The notes: generated from the letters alone by a model not told the origin. Positions 25,698 through 42,074 are shown, counted from the first letter of the stretch. The stretch: 64,000 bases of DNA from CAVTJL01 sp963752325 (GCA_963752325.1 CAVVXU010000005.1:124001-188000); one strand, 5' to 3'. Numbers and translations are program-made.

Positions 25698-26904
25698 ATG
25701 ACACAGGATAAGCTCGATACCGGTACCCGCGGAATCCACCGCCGCGAGCTGATGAAGGGTGCGCTGTCGTTGGCCGCCGCAGGAGCCGCCGCCACGATAC
25801 CCGGCCTGAGCCAGCAGGCGTGGGCGGCGAGCGACACGCCGGTCAAGGGCTATGGCGTGACGACCGCCCAGCTCAAAGACTGGTCGCTCATGACCAAGTC
25901 GATCGGCGTGACCATGGAGTACACGCCGACCAACGCCGATATCGGCGTGTTCATGCGCGACGTGATCTCAAACGATCTCGGCGCGACCCACGACATTTTT
26001 ATCTTTGATGGTGGCACCGAGGATATCCTCGGACCGCAGGGTTACTATGCCGAGATCATCGAGGATCAGCCCGAGCTGACGCTCTGGAACCGCACGCCCG
26101 AACTCGTGGAAGCGGTCCGACCTGATCCGTGCGGACGGCAAGCAGTATGGCGTGCCGGTGATCGGCAACGGCGACTGCTTCGGCTACTTCCCGGCCGCCA
26201 TCGACGCCAACCCCAACGGCCTCGATGAGATCCCGTGGACGACCTTCTTCGAGAGCGACAAGGTGAAGGGCCGTGTCGCGATCGACCGCAGCTGGCTGCA
26301 GTCGATGTCGGAGACGGCCAACTACATGAAGCACCACAAGATGGCCGAGATCGACGATCCGGCGGACCTCACCAAGGAGGAGGCACGCCAGGTCGCCGAA
26401 TACCTCGCGGGGCGCAAGCGCGCCGGCCAGTTCCGCACCATCTTCGCCGCCTTCGAGGAGCAGGTTCAGCTGCTTTCCAACAAGGAGGTCGACATGATCA
26501 ACTGTTGGGAGCCGGCGACCAAGGAGGCGAACAACGCGCTCGGCGCCAACACCGTGATCTACGCCTTCACGGTCGAGGGTTATTACAAGTGGGGTCACGG
26601 GGCCTATGTCCACACCAAGGCCATGCAGCGCGGCAACGTCGACAATATCTACAAGGTGCTGAACTACTTCCTCGGTGGCGAGTATCGCGCCTACCAGGCC
26701 AAGCAGCGCGGCTATGCCGGCCCGAACATGGACCTCGGCGTCGAGTACGCGCAAGAGAATGGCTGGTCGCAGGAGGATGTCGAGCTCCTGAAGTGGACGA
26801 AGACGAAGGTCGACCGTAAGTTCGAGAAGCCGTTCTTCTGCAAGACGACGCCGAAGAACGCGGACGTCATGGAAGAGGAGTGGCAGCGCTTCCTGAACGC
26901 CTGA
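25698..26904 (+). CDS. Extracellular solute-binding protein (PotD-like), single-base frameshift near 26106
   Basis: A periplasmic binding protein with a Tat-type leader (HRRELMKGALSLAAAGAAAT ending near AWA-A). The N-terminal frame ends in TPELVEAV; the second frame begins RSDLIRADGKQYGVP. Deleting one G at about 26106 gives TPELWKRSDLIRADG, so the protein is otherwise intact to WQRFLNA. The span is one base over a multiple of three. The second frame includes MINCWEPATKEANNALGAN and EYRAYQAKQRGY. Probably a sequencing error. Confidence 0.8.
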
Positions 26905-26945
26905 TCCGCCCAGCCGGCGTCCCCGAGCGGAGCCTATGCGCGAAA

Positions 26946-26975
26946 CGAGCAGGGGGCATCGATGCCCCCTGCTCG
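26946..26975 (+). repeat. 30-bp perfect palindrome between SBP and permease genes
   Basis: Two 15-base arms (26946-26960 and 26961-26975) with ATCGAT at the centre. Directly behind a binding-protein gene and before the permeases, such a hairpin commonly stops or stabilises RNA so that more SBP than permease is made. No T-run follows. Confidence 0.8.
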
Positions 26976-26995
26976 CTCAAGCCGGAGATATCACG

Positions 26996-27916
26996 ATGGC
27001 AGCAACAGGCGCGACAACGAGACGCCAGGGGGTCCTGCGCCTGCTCGACCGGCTGAGCCCGTCGCGGCTGGCCGTACCCACCTTCGTCGCCGCCTGGTCC
27101 TTCCTAGTGCTGGCGCCTCTCGTCGTCATCGTCCTGTTCAGCTTCCTGCAGGTGCGGTCCTACCGGATCGTCTACGAGCCGACGCTGGCCACCTGGCAGT
27201 CGCTGGTCGAATCCGGCCGCTGGATATCGGCGGTCCGCACGCTCCGCGTCGCCATCACCATGACCATCATCGAGTTCGCGCTGGCGTTCCCGTTTGCGCT
27301 GTGGATGGCTAAAGGCTGCAAGTCGAAGACGGTGAAGGCTCTGCTGATCACGCTGCTCACGATCCCGTTCTTTCTCGACGCGTCGTCCCGCATCATCGTC
27401 TGGCGCTCGATCCTCGGCACCAACGGCATCATCAACACGGTGCTGATGTCGCTCGGCATCGTTCATGAGCCGGTGAGCTGGCTGCTCTACTCGGAGTTCG
27501 CCGTGCATTTCGGCATGCTCGGCAGCTACTTTCCCACCATGGTCTTCCCGATTTTCATGATCATTGCCCTCGTCGATGACGAATACATCCAGGCGAGCAG
27601 CGATCTCGGCGCCAGCCCCGCGCAGACGCTCTTCAACGTGATCTTGCCCCTCTCCCTTCCCGGCATCGTCGCAGGCGTCGTGTTCACCCTGGTGCCGTTG
27701 ATGGCGGCCTTCGTCGAGCCCGAGATGCTCGGCGGAGGCTTCGTCGATCTGCTCGGCAATTCCGTGAACTCCGCCCTCCAAGGCCTCAAATATCCGACGG
27801 CCGCCGCCCTGTCGGCCGTGGTCGTGGCGCTCCTCGGCCTCTGCCTCGCCGCGCTCATCGTCGTCACCCGCAAGCGGTTCGATCTCGCCACCTCCTTCCA
27901 GGCGATCCGCCGATGA
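26996..27916 (+). CDS. ABC transporter permease (PotB-like)
   Basis: A 306-residue inner-membrane permease. The start at 26996 (MAATGATTRR) has GGAG eight bases upstream; an earlier in-frame ATG at 26936 would place the palindrome inside the coding region and is unlikely. Helices include PTFVAAWSFLVLAPLVVIVLF; the EAA loop is QASSDLGASPAQTLFNVILP, followed by LMAAFVEPEMLGGGFVDLLG, typical of PotB relatives. Confidence 0.87.
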   Translation: MAATGATTRRQGVLRLLDRLSPSRLAVPTFVAAWSFLVLAPLVVIVLFSFLQVRSYRIVYEPTLATWQSLVESGRWISAVRTLRVAITMTIIEFALAFPFALWMAKGCKSKTVKALLITLLTIPFFLDASSRIIVWRSILGTNGIINTVLMSLGIVHEPVSWLLYSEFAVHFGMLGSYFPTMVFPIFMIIALVDDEYIQASSDLGASPAQTLFNVILPLSLPGIVAGVVFTLVPLMAAFVEPEMLGGGFVDLLGNSVNSALQGLKYPTAAALSAVVVALLGLCLAALIVVTRKRFDLATSFQAIRR

Positions 27917-28785
27917 GTACGAATCCCCGCGCCTCGTCCATCGCCCTTCCCGCCCTGGGCGGGACGGCCGCTCGCGGCAGCACCTGGCGCCGGCTGGGCC
28001 GCTCGAAGGGCTGGTCGGTCGCCGCCCAGATCGCCGGCGCCTTCGCCATCGCGATGATCTACGTGCCGGTGATCTGGCTCGCGATCATGTCGATCAGCGA
28101 GAGCCCGCTCTCCGGCATCCCCTACCCGCTGGTCCTCACGCACTACCGGGCGCTCGTGAGCGACCCGCGCTGGCTGCCGCCGCTGTTCTCCAGCCTCTGG
28201 CTGAGCTTTCTCGTCGCGGTCGTCTGCATGATCATCACGCCGATGATAGGGCGCTCCATCACGCGCATGAAGCGGCCGGGCGGCGTGCTGCTGGTGACGC
28301 TTCTGCCGCTCTTTGTGCCAGGGCTGACGATGGGTGCGGCGCTTTTCATCTTCCTGCGCACGCTGCTCGGCTTGACCCTCGGGCTCTGGTCCATCTTCCT
28401 GGCGCAGCTCATCTGGGCCCTGCCCTTCGCGATGCTTCTCGTGCTCGTCGTCGGGAGCCGCTTCGACACGCGGCTGCTCGAGGCGGCCGAGGACCTCGGG
28501 GCCTCGCCGTGGCAGCGCTTCTGGGACATCGAGATGCCGCTCCTCAGGCCCGGCATCTTCGGTGCCGGCATCTTCGGCTTCATGCTCTCCTTCAACGAGC
28601 TTTTGAGGTCGCTGTTTCTGCGTGGCGTCGAGACGACGATGCCGATCTACAACTGGGTGATGGCCGCATCGCAGCAGTCGCAGGTTCCGATCATCTTTGC
28701 GCTGGCGACCATCATTCTCCTCGTCACGCTGCCCGTGATGGGCTTCTTTTTCTGGTTTCTGTTCGTCAAGCTCGACCGCAGCTGA
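27913..28785 (+). CDS. ABC transporter permease (PotC-like)
   Basis: A 290-residue inner-membrane permease overlapping the PotB-like gene by ATGA. Visible are AIAMIYVPVIWLAIMSISES, the EAA loop EAAEDLGASPWQRFWDIEMP and FMLSFNELLRSLFLRG. It completes the PotABCD-type set of the island. Confidence 0.88.
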   Translation: MSTNPRASSIALPALGGTAARGSTWRRLGRSKGWSVAAQIAGAFAIAMIYVPVIWLAIMSISESPLSGIPYPLVLTHYRALVSDPRWLPPLFSSLWLSFLVAVVCMIITPMIGRSITRMKRPGGVLLVTLLPLFVPGLTMGAALFIFLRTLLGLTLGLWSIFLAQLIWALPFAMLLVLVVGSRFDTRLLEAAEDLGASPWQRFWDIEMPLLRPGIFGAGIFGFMLSFNELLRSLFLRGVETTMPIYNWVMAASQQSQVPIIFALATIILLVTLPVMGFFFWFLFVKLDRS

Positions 28786-28828
28786 TGCCGTCGCCCGCGG
28801 TGCTTGCGCCGTCGCTTACAGAAGGCCG

Positions 28829-28857
28829 TTGACGTCTTCGCTCGCGCGCAACATACA
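28829..28857 (+). promoter_or_regulatory. Candidate sigma-70 promoter of the class III aminotransferase
   Basis: TTGACG (28829-28834), a 17-bp spacer, CATACA (28852-28857). The operator at 28860 lies just downstream, over the expected transcription start. Confidence 0.5.
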
Positions 28858-28859
28858 GC

Positions 28860-28869
28860 TGTGATCACA
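28860..28869. promoter_or_regulatory. Operator TGTGATCACA before the class III aminotransferase
   Basis: A perfect copy two bases after the candidate -10 box. Binding here would block transcription, which argues that at least at this promoter the site works as a repressor operator. Confidence 0.72.
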
Positions 28870-28921
28870 CCCCTTGGGCGGCCGGCTTCGGCGGCACGCC
28901 CGCCAACCAAGCGAGACGTCG

Positions 28922-30349
28922 ATGCTGGACGATGCGATCCGGGAGGAAGCAGCCAACTATCGCCTTGAGGACATGGACCGGAACAGCCTGTTCCACCCGC
29001 TGACCTCTGTCGCGGGCCATATGAGGAACGGGCCGCAGATCATGGACAACGCGCACGGCGTGCGCCTCCGTGATCACAGCGGGCGGGAGCTGGTGGATTG
29101 CTCAGGCGGCCTCTGGTGCGTGAATGTCGGCTACGGCCGGGCGGAGATCGCCGAGGCGGCAAAGCAGGCTGTGCTCGACCTGAGCTACTGGCATCTCTTC
29201 GGCTCGTCCTCGAACCCCTCGACCATCAGGCTCGCCGACAAGGTGCTGAGCCTGCTGCACGAGCAGGCGAATGCACGGCACCTGAAGCGGGTCTTCTTCG
29301 GTACGTCGGGATCGGATGCCAACGACACCAACTACAAGCTGGTGCGCTATTACGCCAATCTCCGTGGAACGCCGGAAAAGAAAAAGATCATCGCCCGCGA
29401 AGGTGGCTATCACGGGCTGACCGCCGCGGCTGCGACGCTGACGGGGATCCCCGCCTATCACAAGGCCTGGAGCCTGCCCACGACCGACGTGGTCTACACC
29501 AGCTGCCCGCATTATTTCCGCTTCGCAGAGGCCGACGAGACGGAAGCGGCGTTCTGCGATCGTCTGATCGCCGAGCTGGAGGCGATCATCGAGCGCGAAG
29601 GTGCGGACACGATCGGCGCTTTCATCGCCGAGCCGATCATGGGCACCGGCGGCGTCCTCATGCCGCCGGCCGGCTACTTCACGCGCGTCCAGGCGCTGCT
29701 CGACAGGCACGACATTCTGCTGATCGCCGATGAGGTCATCACCGGCTTCGGCCGCACGGGCCATTGGTTCGGCACCGGTCTCTATGAGCTGAAGCCCGAC
29801 ATCGTGACGCTCGCCAAGGGGATCACCAGCGCCTACTTCCCGGTCTCTGCCTCCGTCGTCTCCGAGAAGATCTGGAACGTCCTTGAGAAGGCGTCGCCCG
29901 AGCACGGGCCCGTCATGCACGGCTTCACCTACTCGGGACATCCGGTTGGTGCCGCGATCGGGCTCGCCAACCTCGCCATCATGGAGCGCGAGGACCTCGT
30001 CGCCAACGCCGCCGACGTGGGCGCCTACCTCCTGGCCGGCCTCCAGGTGCGGATCGGCGAGCATCCGTTCGTCGGCGAGGTTCGTGGCAAGGGGCTGATG
30101 ATCGGCGTCGAGTTCACGGCGGACCGTGCGAAGCGCCGCCCCTTCGCCGCTGGAAGCGGACCGCATCGGCTGGTCTCCGCCAAGGCGATCGAGCAGGGCG
30201 TGATGGTGCGCTCCCTGCCCTTCATCGAGGTGATCTCGTTCTCGCCGCCGCTCTGCATCACGAAGGCGGACTGCGACCTCGCGATCGACCGTTTCGCCGC
30301 CGGCCTCGAGGCCGCGACGCCAGAGCTCACCCGTCTGGCCGCGTCCTGA
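28922..30349 (+). CDS. Class III omega-aminotransferase (omega-amino acid:pyruvate type)
   Basis: A 475-residue PLP aminotransferase. Visible are GLWCVNVGYGRAEIAEA, the phosphate-binding FFGTSGSDANDTN, IIAREGGYHGLT, the Asp in LIADEVITGFGRTG, and the PLP lysine in TLAKGITSAYFPVSA. The closest named types use beta-alanine, putrescine-like amines or taurine with pyruvate. The start at 28922 (MLDDAIREE) is the first after the operator that gives family length. A CGTGATCACA inside it (29069-29078) follows from codons for RDH and is probably chance. Confidence 0.88.
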   Translation: MLDDAIREEAANYRLEDMDRNSLFHPLTSVAGHMRNGPQIMDNAHGVRLRDHSGRELVDCSGGLWCVNVGYGRAEIAEAAKQAVLDLSYWHLFGSSSNPSTIRLADKVLSLLHEQANARHLKRVFFGTSGSDANDTNYKLVRYYANLRGTPEKKKIIAREGGYHGLTAAAATLTGIPAYHKAWSLPTTDVVYTSCPHYFRFAEADETEAAFCDRLIAELEAIIEREGADTIGAFIAEPIMGTGGVLMPPAGYFTRVQALLDRHDILLIADEVITGFGRTGHWFGTGLYELKPDIVTLAKGITSAYFPVSASVVSEKIWNVLEKASPEHGPVMHGFTYSGHPVGAAIGLANLAIMEREDLVANAADVGAYLLAGLQVRIGEHPFVGEVRGKGLMIGVEFTADRAKRRPFAAGSGPHRLVSAKAIEQGVMVRSLPFIEVISFSPPLCITKADCDLAIDRFAAGLEAATPELTRLAAS

Positions 30350-30370
30350 CGCGGCTCTCCGCATGGGCTC

Positions 30371-30401
30371 GCGCAAGCGGCGGATCCACAGCCGCTTGCG
30401 C
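30371..30401 (+). terminator. Strong hairpin after the class III aminotransferase
   Basis: A perfect 11-bp GC-rich stem (30371-30381 with 30391-30401) and nine-base loop, 22 bp after the stop codon. There is no T-run, so it may be a Rho-assisted terminator or an RNA-stabilising structure before the GntR gene. Confidence 0.5.
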
Positions 30402-30466
30402 AGCCGTCGCGCGGACGTAGGATAGCGGCCTGTCGGCTATCCAGCCGAGAACGAAAGAAAAGACCG

Positions 30467-31195
30467 GTGAGCCTGGAAACGCCCACGGAAGCGGAATCGC
30501 CGGACTCGCCAGAAGATCGCCTTCCCGAGATCGACAAGGCTCCCACGCTCGCCCAGCAGGTCTATCACGCCCTCGAATCGCGCATCGTCGATGGCGATTG
30601 GCTGCCCGATACCAGGGTCAGCCTGCGCACCCTTGCGCTGTCGCTGAGCACCAGCATGCAGCCGGTGCGCGAGGCGGTCGGGCAGCTCGTCGGCGCAAAG
30701 GCGCTGGAGATGACGCCCGGGCGCTCGATCCGTGTTCCCGTCCTCGGCCGCGGGCTCGCGGACGAGCTCTGGTCGATGCGGCTCCTGCTCGAGGGGGAGG
30801 CCGCCGCACGCTTCGCGGCGCGTCGCCGCCGTGACGAGGCGCATCGTCTCTTCGACTATACCCGGAGGCAACGCTCCTTTCGCTTCGGCGCCGACCTGAA
30901 GCCGACCATGGAGACGATCATGGCCTGGAACCGGGACCTCGCCCTGGGCTCGGCCTCGCCCATCCTGATCGAGACGATCATGGGCCTGCGGCTGCGCTAC
31001 GCGCCCTTCGTCGCAGGCGCCCTGAGCATCGACCTCCCCTTCGACGAGGACTTCCGGCAATTCACGCTGCACATTCAAGACGAGCTCATTCTCGCCATTG
31101 AGTCCGGCGATGCGGCTGCGGCGCGGCATCTGCGCTGCGCCGACCTGCGATCCTTCCAGCGCTATCTCTACAGCCGCATCGGTTGGGCATATTAG
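30467..31195 (+). CDS. GntR-family regulator (FCD type)
   Basis: A 242-residue transcription factor starting at GTG. The winged helix (about residues 25-90) includes APTLAQQVYHALESRIVDG and the recognition segment SMQPVREAVGQLVGAKALEM; the rest is an alpha-helical effector domain of FCD size. It is the last gene of the island whose transcription units all carry TGTGATCACA, so it is the best candidate for the protein reading those sites. This link is inferred from position only; there is no such site directly before its own gene. Confidence 0.85.
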   Translation: MSLETPTEAESPDSPEDRLPEIDKAPTLAQQVYHALESRIVDGDWLPDTRVSLRTLALSLSTSMQPVREAVGQLVGAKALEMTPGRSIRVPVLGRGLADELWSMRLLLEGEAAARFAARRRRDEAHRLFDYTRRQRSFRFGADLKPTMETIMAWNRDLALGSASPILIETIMGLRLRYAPFVAGALSIDLPFDEDFRQFTLHIQDELILAIESGDAAAARHLRCADLRSFQRYLYSRIGWAY

Positions 31196-31424
31196 CTTCG
31201 CCGCGCGGTCCGAGGAGCCCGGGCACGGCGGACCGACGCTCCGCGCCCGCTCCTACACCACTACCCGGGACGTGACCTGCTGGGACACGACCCCGACCCT
31301 CGAGACAATTCGCGGCTTCGAGCCGGCCAATCCGCCACACTGGCGTACCCGATGCCAGCCACTACCGCGTTCGGGCTTCTGAGCTGTACGAGACGCCTCA
31401 GGACGACAGCGAGGACACGCGCTC

Positions 31425-31568
31425 GGCGCGCCGACCGGGATGATCCGCTTGCTGGTCAAGGAGATCGCCCTGATGCCCGACGATGGGGCGCTCCAGATCG
31501 ATGCTCGTGGTGATCTGGCTGGGATTCTGGCGATATCGCTCGGACGCAAGAAGGCCGTTACGGGGGCG
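31425..31568 (+). pseudogene. C-terminal remnant of a serine recombinase
   Basis: About 45 codons read MIRLLVKEIALMPDDGALQI then DARGDLAGILAISLGRKKAV. This resembles the tail of large serine recombinases, where an Ile/Val-rich helix is followed by (L/I)xPxDGxLxIxxxGDLAGIL. Nothing upstream or downstream in the same frame belongs to the family. It lies next to the initiator tRNA and the rrn terminator, suggesting a lost integrated element. The rest of 31196-31610 shows no gene. Confidence 0.5.
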
Positions 31569-31610
31569 GTGTCCACGCATGCGCAGACCGTCTCTGGACG
31601 GAGCTCAAAA

Positions 31611-31639
31611 ACGCAAAAAGCCGCCCTGCTGGGGCGGCT
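31611..31639 (-). terminator. Rho-independent terminator of the rrn operon
   Basis: On the minus strand an 8-bp stem (31632-31639 with 31619-31626, five-base loop) is followed by a T-run (A15-A19 on the plus strand). It lies 30 bp after the initiator tRNA gene. Confidence 0.8.
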
Positions 31640-31667
31640 GATGGCACGATTGCGTATCGCATTGGGT

Positions 31668-31745
<78 letters not shown>

Positions 31746-31784
31746 GGGATCGTGAGTGTGTAGTCGGTATTGGGGCGCTTGGAG

Positions 31785-31902
31785 GACCTGGCGGCGACCT
31801 ACTCTCCCACGCCTTAAGACGCAGTACCATGGGCGCAGCGGGGTTTCACGGCCGAGTTCGGAATGGGATCGGGTGGGGCACCCGCGCCTTGCCACCAGGT
31901 CG
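31785..31902 (-). rRNA. rrf: 5S ribosomal RNA
   Basis: About 118 bases. The conserved CCCGATCCCATTCCGAACTC and GGGAGAGTAGGTC segments read on the minus strand, and the ends CGACCTGG and CCAGGTC can pair. Boundaries are good to a few bases. Confidence 0.93.
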
Positions 31903-32021
31903 TCGAAGCGTCCCGGCTCTCCTCGCGGCCCCGCCTTGGCGGGGTCGTGAAGGGAGCTGGGTCATGATCATGCGGGGGCATGGGCAGGCTTGCCGTCCAG
32001 CCTTCTTGTGGCTGGGGCGTG

Positions 32022-34795
<2,774 letters not shown>

Positions 34796-34991
34796 CCCAG
34801 CCACAAGCAGGCCGGGACGGCAAGCATACCCATGCCTCAAGAGCGCCAGGGGCCAAGGAACAGACCCCGGACGCTCACCCGCATGATCATGCGATGCCGC
34901 CACGCGAGACACGCGACGGCATCGACCGACTACCACTTCACGATGTAAAAAGAACAAAGGCCCGACGGAACACGCTCCGCCAGGGCTACTC

Positions 34992-35068
<77 letters not shown>

Positions 35069-35285
35069 GGACTCCAGAGAACCAAAGCCGGAGATCACCA
35101 AGGACCGGCACGCGCGCAAGGCGCAAAGCCGACCCCTGACGTTCGATCTCCAACCTCCGGAAGGGATATGCAGACGGCGGTGGGTATTTCATCAGTCACC
35201 GCTGTGCGGTGACCGACAGGGTCCCCGTAAAGCCGTCGAACGCCGCGATGGCCCGAAAGCCATCGATGCAGGTTTTATGGGGCCT

Positions 35286-36777
<1,492 letters not shown>

Positions 36778-36997
36778 TCCCAGCATCACTGGCCAAAAAA
36801 AGGTCAACTCACAGCACCACCCCGCCCAGGCCAAAACCCAGACGAAACAGCGCCTCGAGACCCACCAGAAGATGCCTCAGACAACTCCACCGCCGCCTGC
36901 ACATCCCCTCCAGATACAATCACAACTTGTCAAAAGAGCGTGGGCGAAAGAGACAGGCTCGCCCTTCACGGCAGCGACTACCGCCGCGACGACCGGG

Positions 36998-37026
36998 TAT
37001 ATAGGCCCCGCTCCGACCCCACGCAA
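36998..37026 (-). promoter_or_regulatory. rrn operon promoter
   Basis: On the minus strand TTGCGT (37021-37026), a 17-bp GC-rich spacer and TATATA (36998-37003). This places transcription start near 36990, about 215 bases before mature 16S. The remaining leader 36778-36990 holds no gene; a TTGACA on the minus strand near 36930 could belong to a second, weaker promoter. Confidence 0.6.
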
Positions 37027-37214
37027 GCCCTTTTTCGGGGGTCGGAGCCGGAATGTCCCTGAGCCGGGATTGACACCCCTCCAGGCGAACGGCATGGTCA
37101 AGCTCATGGAGGAGTTCAAGCAGATCATCGCCCGACGCCTGAGCGTCGAGCGGTGGTGAGGCCTGGACCGACAAAGACCAATCTGATCCCCGAACTCACA
37201 CCATAAGGTGAGCC
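37027..37214. other. Gap between the rrn promoter and the M23 peptidase gene
   Basis: No convincing gene. AAGGTGAG at 37204-37211 is the likely ribosome site of the TTG-started peptidase gene. A TTGACA at 37069 on the plus strand has no good -10 partner. Confidence 0.4.
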
Positions 37215-38708
37215 TTGCCCAGGATCAGGAAGGGGCTACGTCGCCCTGCTCGCGTTTGTTGTCTGGTGCTGCTCTGCGCATTCGGCGTCGGCATCGCAGG
37301 CATGTTGGTTGGTGCCATACGGCCGTCGACCGATGTGGAGACGGCCGATCGCAGCGCTACCTGGCTGCCCGCCGTCCAATCCGACGCCGATCCGACGCCG
37401 GCGCTCGTGCCGGCGATGTTACTGTCACAGGCCGACGGCGAGGGACCGACCCTCGAGGTCGCCGTCGCCCGTACCTCGGAGGGGGCAGCAGAAGAGCTTC
37501 CTGCCGCCGTGCCGGCTACGGTCTCATCCTTGCAGCCGACGCTCGGCAGCGCCGATGCCGGGATCACCGACAAAGCCGGCGAGGTCGAGAGCGAGACGGC
37601 TCGGGTCGTCGTCCGCCGCGGCGACACGCTCCTCAACATCCTCGGCCGTGCCGGCATCGGCACCGCCGAGGCCCACGCGGCGCTCTCGAGCCTCCGCACA
37701 GTCTACGATCCGCGCACGCTGCGTCCCGGCCAGGCCCTCGACATCGGCCTGGAGACCTCGACCGATCCTGGGGACACGAGGCTCGCCTCGCTCTCGCTCA
37801 ATGTCGATCCAACCAGCGCCATCGCCCTGACCCGCGAGGAGGATGGGACCTTCAAGGCCGAGCCCGTCGAGCGCGACCTCGACCATAGCCGCGCGCTCGC
37901 TGCTGGCACCATCCAGAGCTCGCTCTATGGGAGTGCCACCCGCGCTGGCCTGCCGGCCGCGACGATCGCCGACTTCCTCAAGATATTCAGCTGGGATGTC
38001 GATTTCCAGCGTGACCTCCACCCGGGCGATCGGTTCGAGGCGCTCGTCGAGCAGGCGCGCGACCAGGACGGCAAGCTTGTGGGCGCCGGTCGGATCCTGT
38101 TTGCCAGCCTGTCAGTCAATGGCGGGCTGCTTCGCGCCTATCGCCTCGAGCGCTCCGACGGCACCAGCGACTATGTGGACGCCACCGGCCGCCCGCTCCG
38201 CAAATGGCTGCTGCGCACGCCGATCGACGGCGCGCGTCTGTCCTCGCCGTTCGGCATGCGGCGCCATCCGATCCTCGGCTACAGCCGCATGCACAAGGGC
38301 GTCGACTTCGCGGCACCGACCGGCACGCCGATCTTCGCCGCCGGCGATGGCGTTGTCGACTTCATCGGCATCAAGAGCGGGTATGGTAAGTACATCAGGC
38401 TGACCCACAGCCGTGAGTACGATAGCGGCTATGGCCATATGTCGCGTTTCGCCAGGGACCTCCATCGCGGCAGCCGTGTTCGGCAGGGCCAGGTGATCGG
38501 CTATGTCGGCGCCACGGGCCTCGCGACGGGCCCGCATCTCCACTACGAGGTCCTGAAGGACGGCACGCAGATCAACCCGATGTCCCTCAAGACCATGGTC
38601 GCCGACCGCCTGCGCGGCCCACAGCTTCTCGCCTTCGAGAAGGAGCGCGCATCCATCGATCGCGAGCGGGCCGCCCTCGATCACGAGCGTCAGCTGACCC
38701 AGCGATAG
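37215..38708 (+). CDS. M23 family metallopeptidase (murein endopeptidase)
   Basis: A 497-residue membrane-anchored or secreted peptidoglycan peptidase. N-terminal hydrophobic segment VCCLVLLCAFGVGIAGMLVG, then a disordered Ala/Pro-rich region, a LysM/OapA-like segment (VVVRRGDTLLNILGRAGI with PRTLRPGQALDI), and the LytM domain: H360 and D364 in HKGVDF, H441 and H443 in HLHYE. All zinc and catalytic residues are present, so it should be active rather than an EnvC-like activator. The tail is rich in charged residues and may form a helix. The start is TTG, with AAGGTGAG upstream. Confidence 0.88.
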   Translation: MPRIRKGLRRPARVCCLVLLCAFGVGIAGMLVGAIRPSTDVETADRSATWLPAVQSDADPTPALVPAMLLSQADGEGPTLEVAVARTSEGAAEELPAAVPATVSSLQPTLGSADAGITDKAGEVESETARVVVRRGDTLLNILGRAGIGTAEAHAALSSLRTVYDPRTLRPGQALDIGLETSTDPGDTRLASLSLNVDPTSAIALTREEDGTFKAEPVERDLDHSRALAAGTIQSSLYGSATRAGLPAATIADFLKIFSWDVDFQRDLHPGDRFEALVEQARDQDGKLVGAGRILFASLSVNGGLLRAYRLERSDGTSDYVDATGRPLRKWLLRTPIDGARLSSPFGMRRHPILGYSRMHKGVDFAAPTGTPIFAAGDGVVDFIGIKSGYGKYIRLTHSREYDSGYGHMSRFARDLHRGSRVRQGQVIGYVGATGLATGPHLHYEVLKDGTQINPMSLKTMVADRLRGPQLLAFEKERASIDRERAALDHERQLTQR

Positions 38709-38722
38709 CGCGACCGGCTCGT

Positions 38723-39274
38723 CTACGGACCGGCGCGTATGGCGTCCATGATCTCGGCCTCGAGAACGCCGGTCGATCGGCAGGGCGCATCCTGCGGCGC
38801 GTTGGTGAAGGCGTTGAGGTAGGTCCCGATGTTGAGCGCGGCGACGCCCACCTGCGTCTCGCCACCGGATGCCGGCTCCGTCGTCACCGTCACGACCGTC
38901 CTGAAGCCCGATGCCTGCGTGCGGCTGAAGCGAAATGCCTCGCTCATCGGGTCGCGCGTCGTGATCCACGGGCAGACCGCCCAGCTGTCCAGGGTCCTGT
39001 TGTCGTTATGGGCCCTCAGGGCCGCGCCCGGCTCGCCCGGGGTCTCGACCGTGAAGCCGCGCGCCCGCAGCGCCGCGGACGCACGCGTGCCGATCTCGGC
39101 CGGCGTCGTCGGCACCACCGTCGTCACCTCCCCTGCGAGCCTTGGCCGGGGCACAGCCTGACGGCCGCTGTCCGTGGCCCAGGGCCCCGGCGTCTGCGCC
39201 GCCTGAGGCGCGCAGGCCGCGACCAGAACGGCCAAGGCCGGAAGCAGACGGCGTAAAGTGCTCGGAATGCGCAT
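38723..39274 (-). CDS. Predicted lipoprotein of unknown function
   Basis: A 183-residue protein with a lipoprotein signal: MRIPSTLRRLLPALAVLVAAC, lipobox LVAAC, so the mature N-terminus is a lipidated Cys. The body has VVPTTPAEIGTRASAALRARGFTVE and a TVTVTTEPASGGETQVGVAALN stretch, reminiscent of small outer-membrane lipoproteins with a ferredoxin-like domain. I do not recognise a named family. A longer ORF to 39463 lacks the signal at its N-terminus. It is convergent with the M23 peptidase gene, 14 bp apart. Confidence 0.75.
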   Translation of the reverse strand: MRIPSTLRRLLPALAVLVAACAPQAAQTPGPWATDSGRQAVPRPRLAGEVTTVVPTTPAEIGTRASAALRARGFTVETPGEPGAALRAHNDNRTLDSWAVCPWITTRDPMSEAFRFSRTQASGFRTVVTVTTEPASGGETQVGVAALNIGTYLNAFTNAPQDAPCRSTGVLEAEIMDAIRAGP

Positions 39275-39407
39275 GATCGAGGGCCTGTCCATCAGATCGG
39301 AGCAATGCCCGCGACCCTGCGCCGCCGACCTGCCACGGTCAATCCCGACTCGGGACGGTCCGCGGCTCGCCGGGAGCCCGGTCGGCCGGGCTCCCGGGCA
39401 GATCCGA

Positions 39408-41999
<2,592 letters not shown>

Positions 42000-42074
42000 G
42001 ACCTGTTCCCTCGTCCCTCTTGCGAGCAGACAATCGCTTGCGACCCCATTCGGGCATCTCTCGCGCCTTGGTCG

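Noticed and set aside
26936..26995. An earlier start of the PotB-like permease
   Set aside because: It would place the 30-bp palindrome within the coding region and add residues unlike the family; ATG 26996 has its own GGAG site.
29069..29078. CGTGATCACA as a further operator
   Set aside because: It lies inside the aminotransferase gene and follows from conserved codons for Arg-Asp-His.
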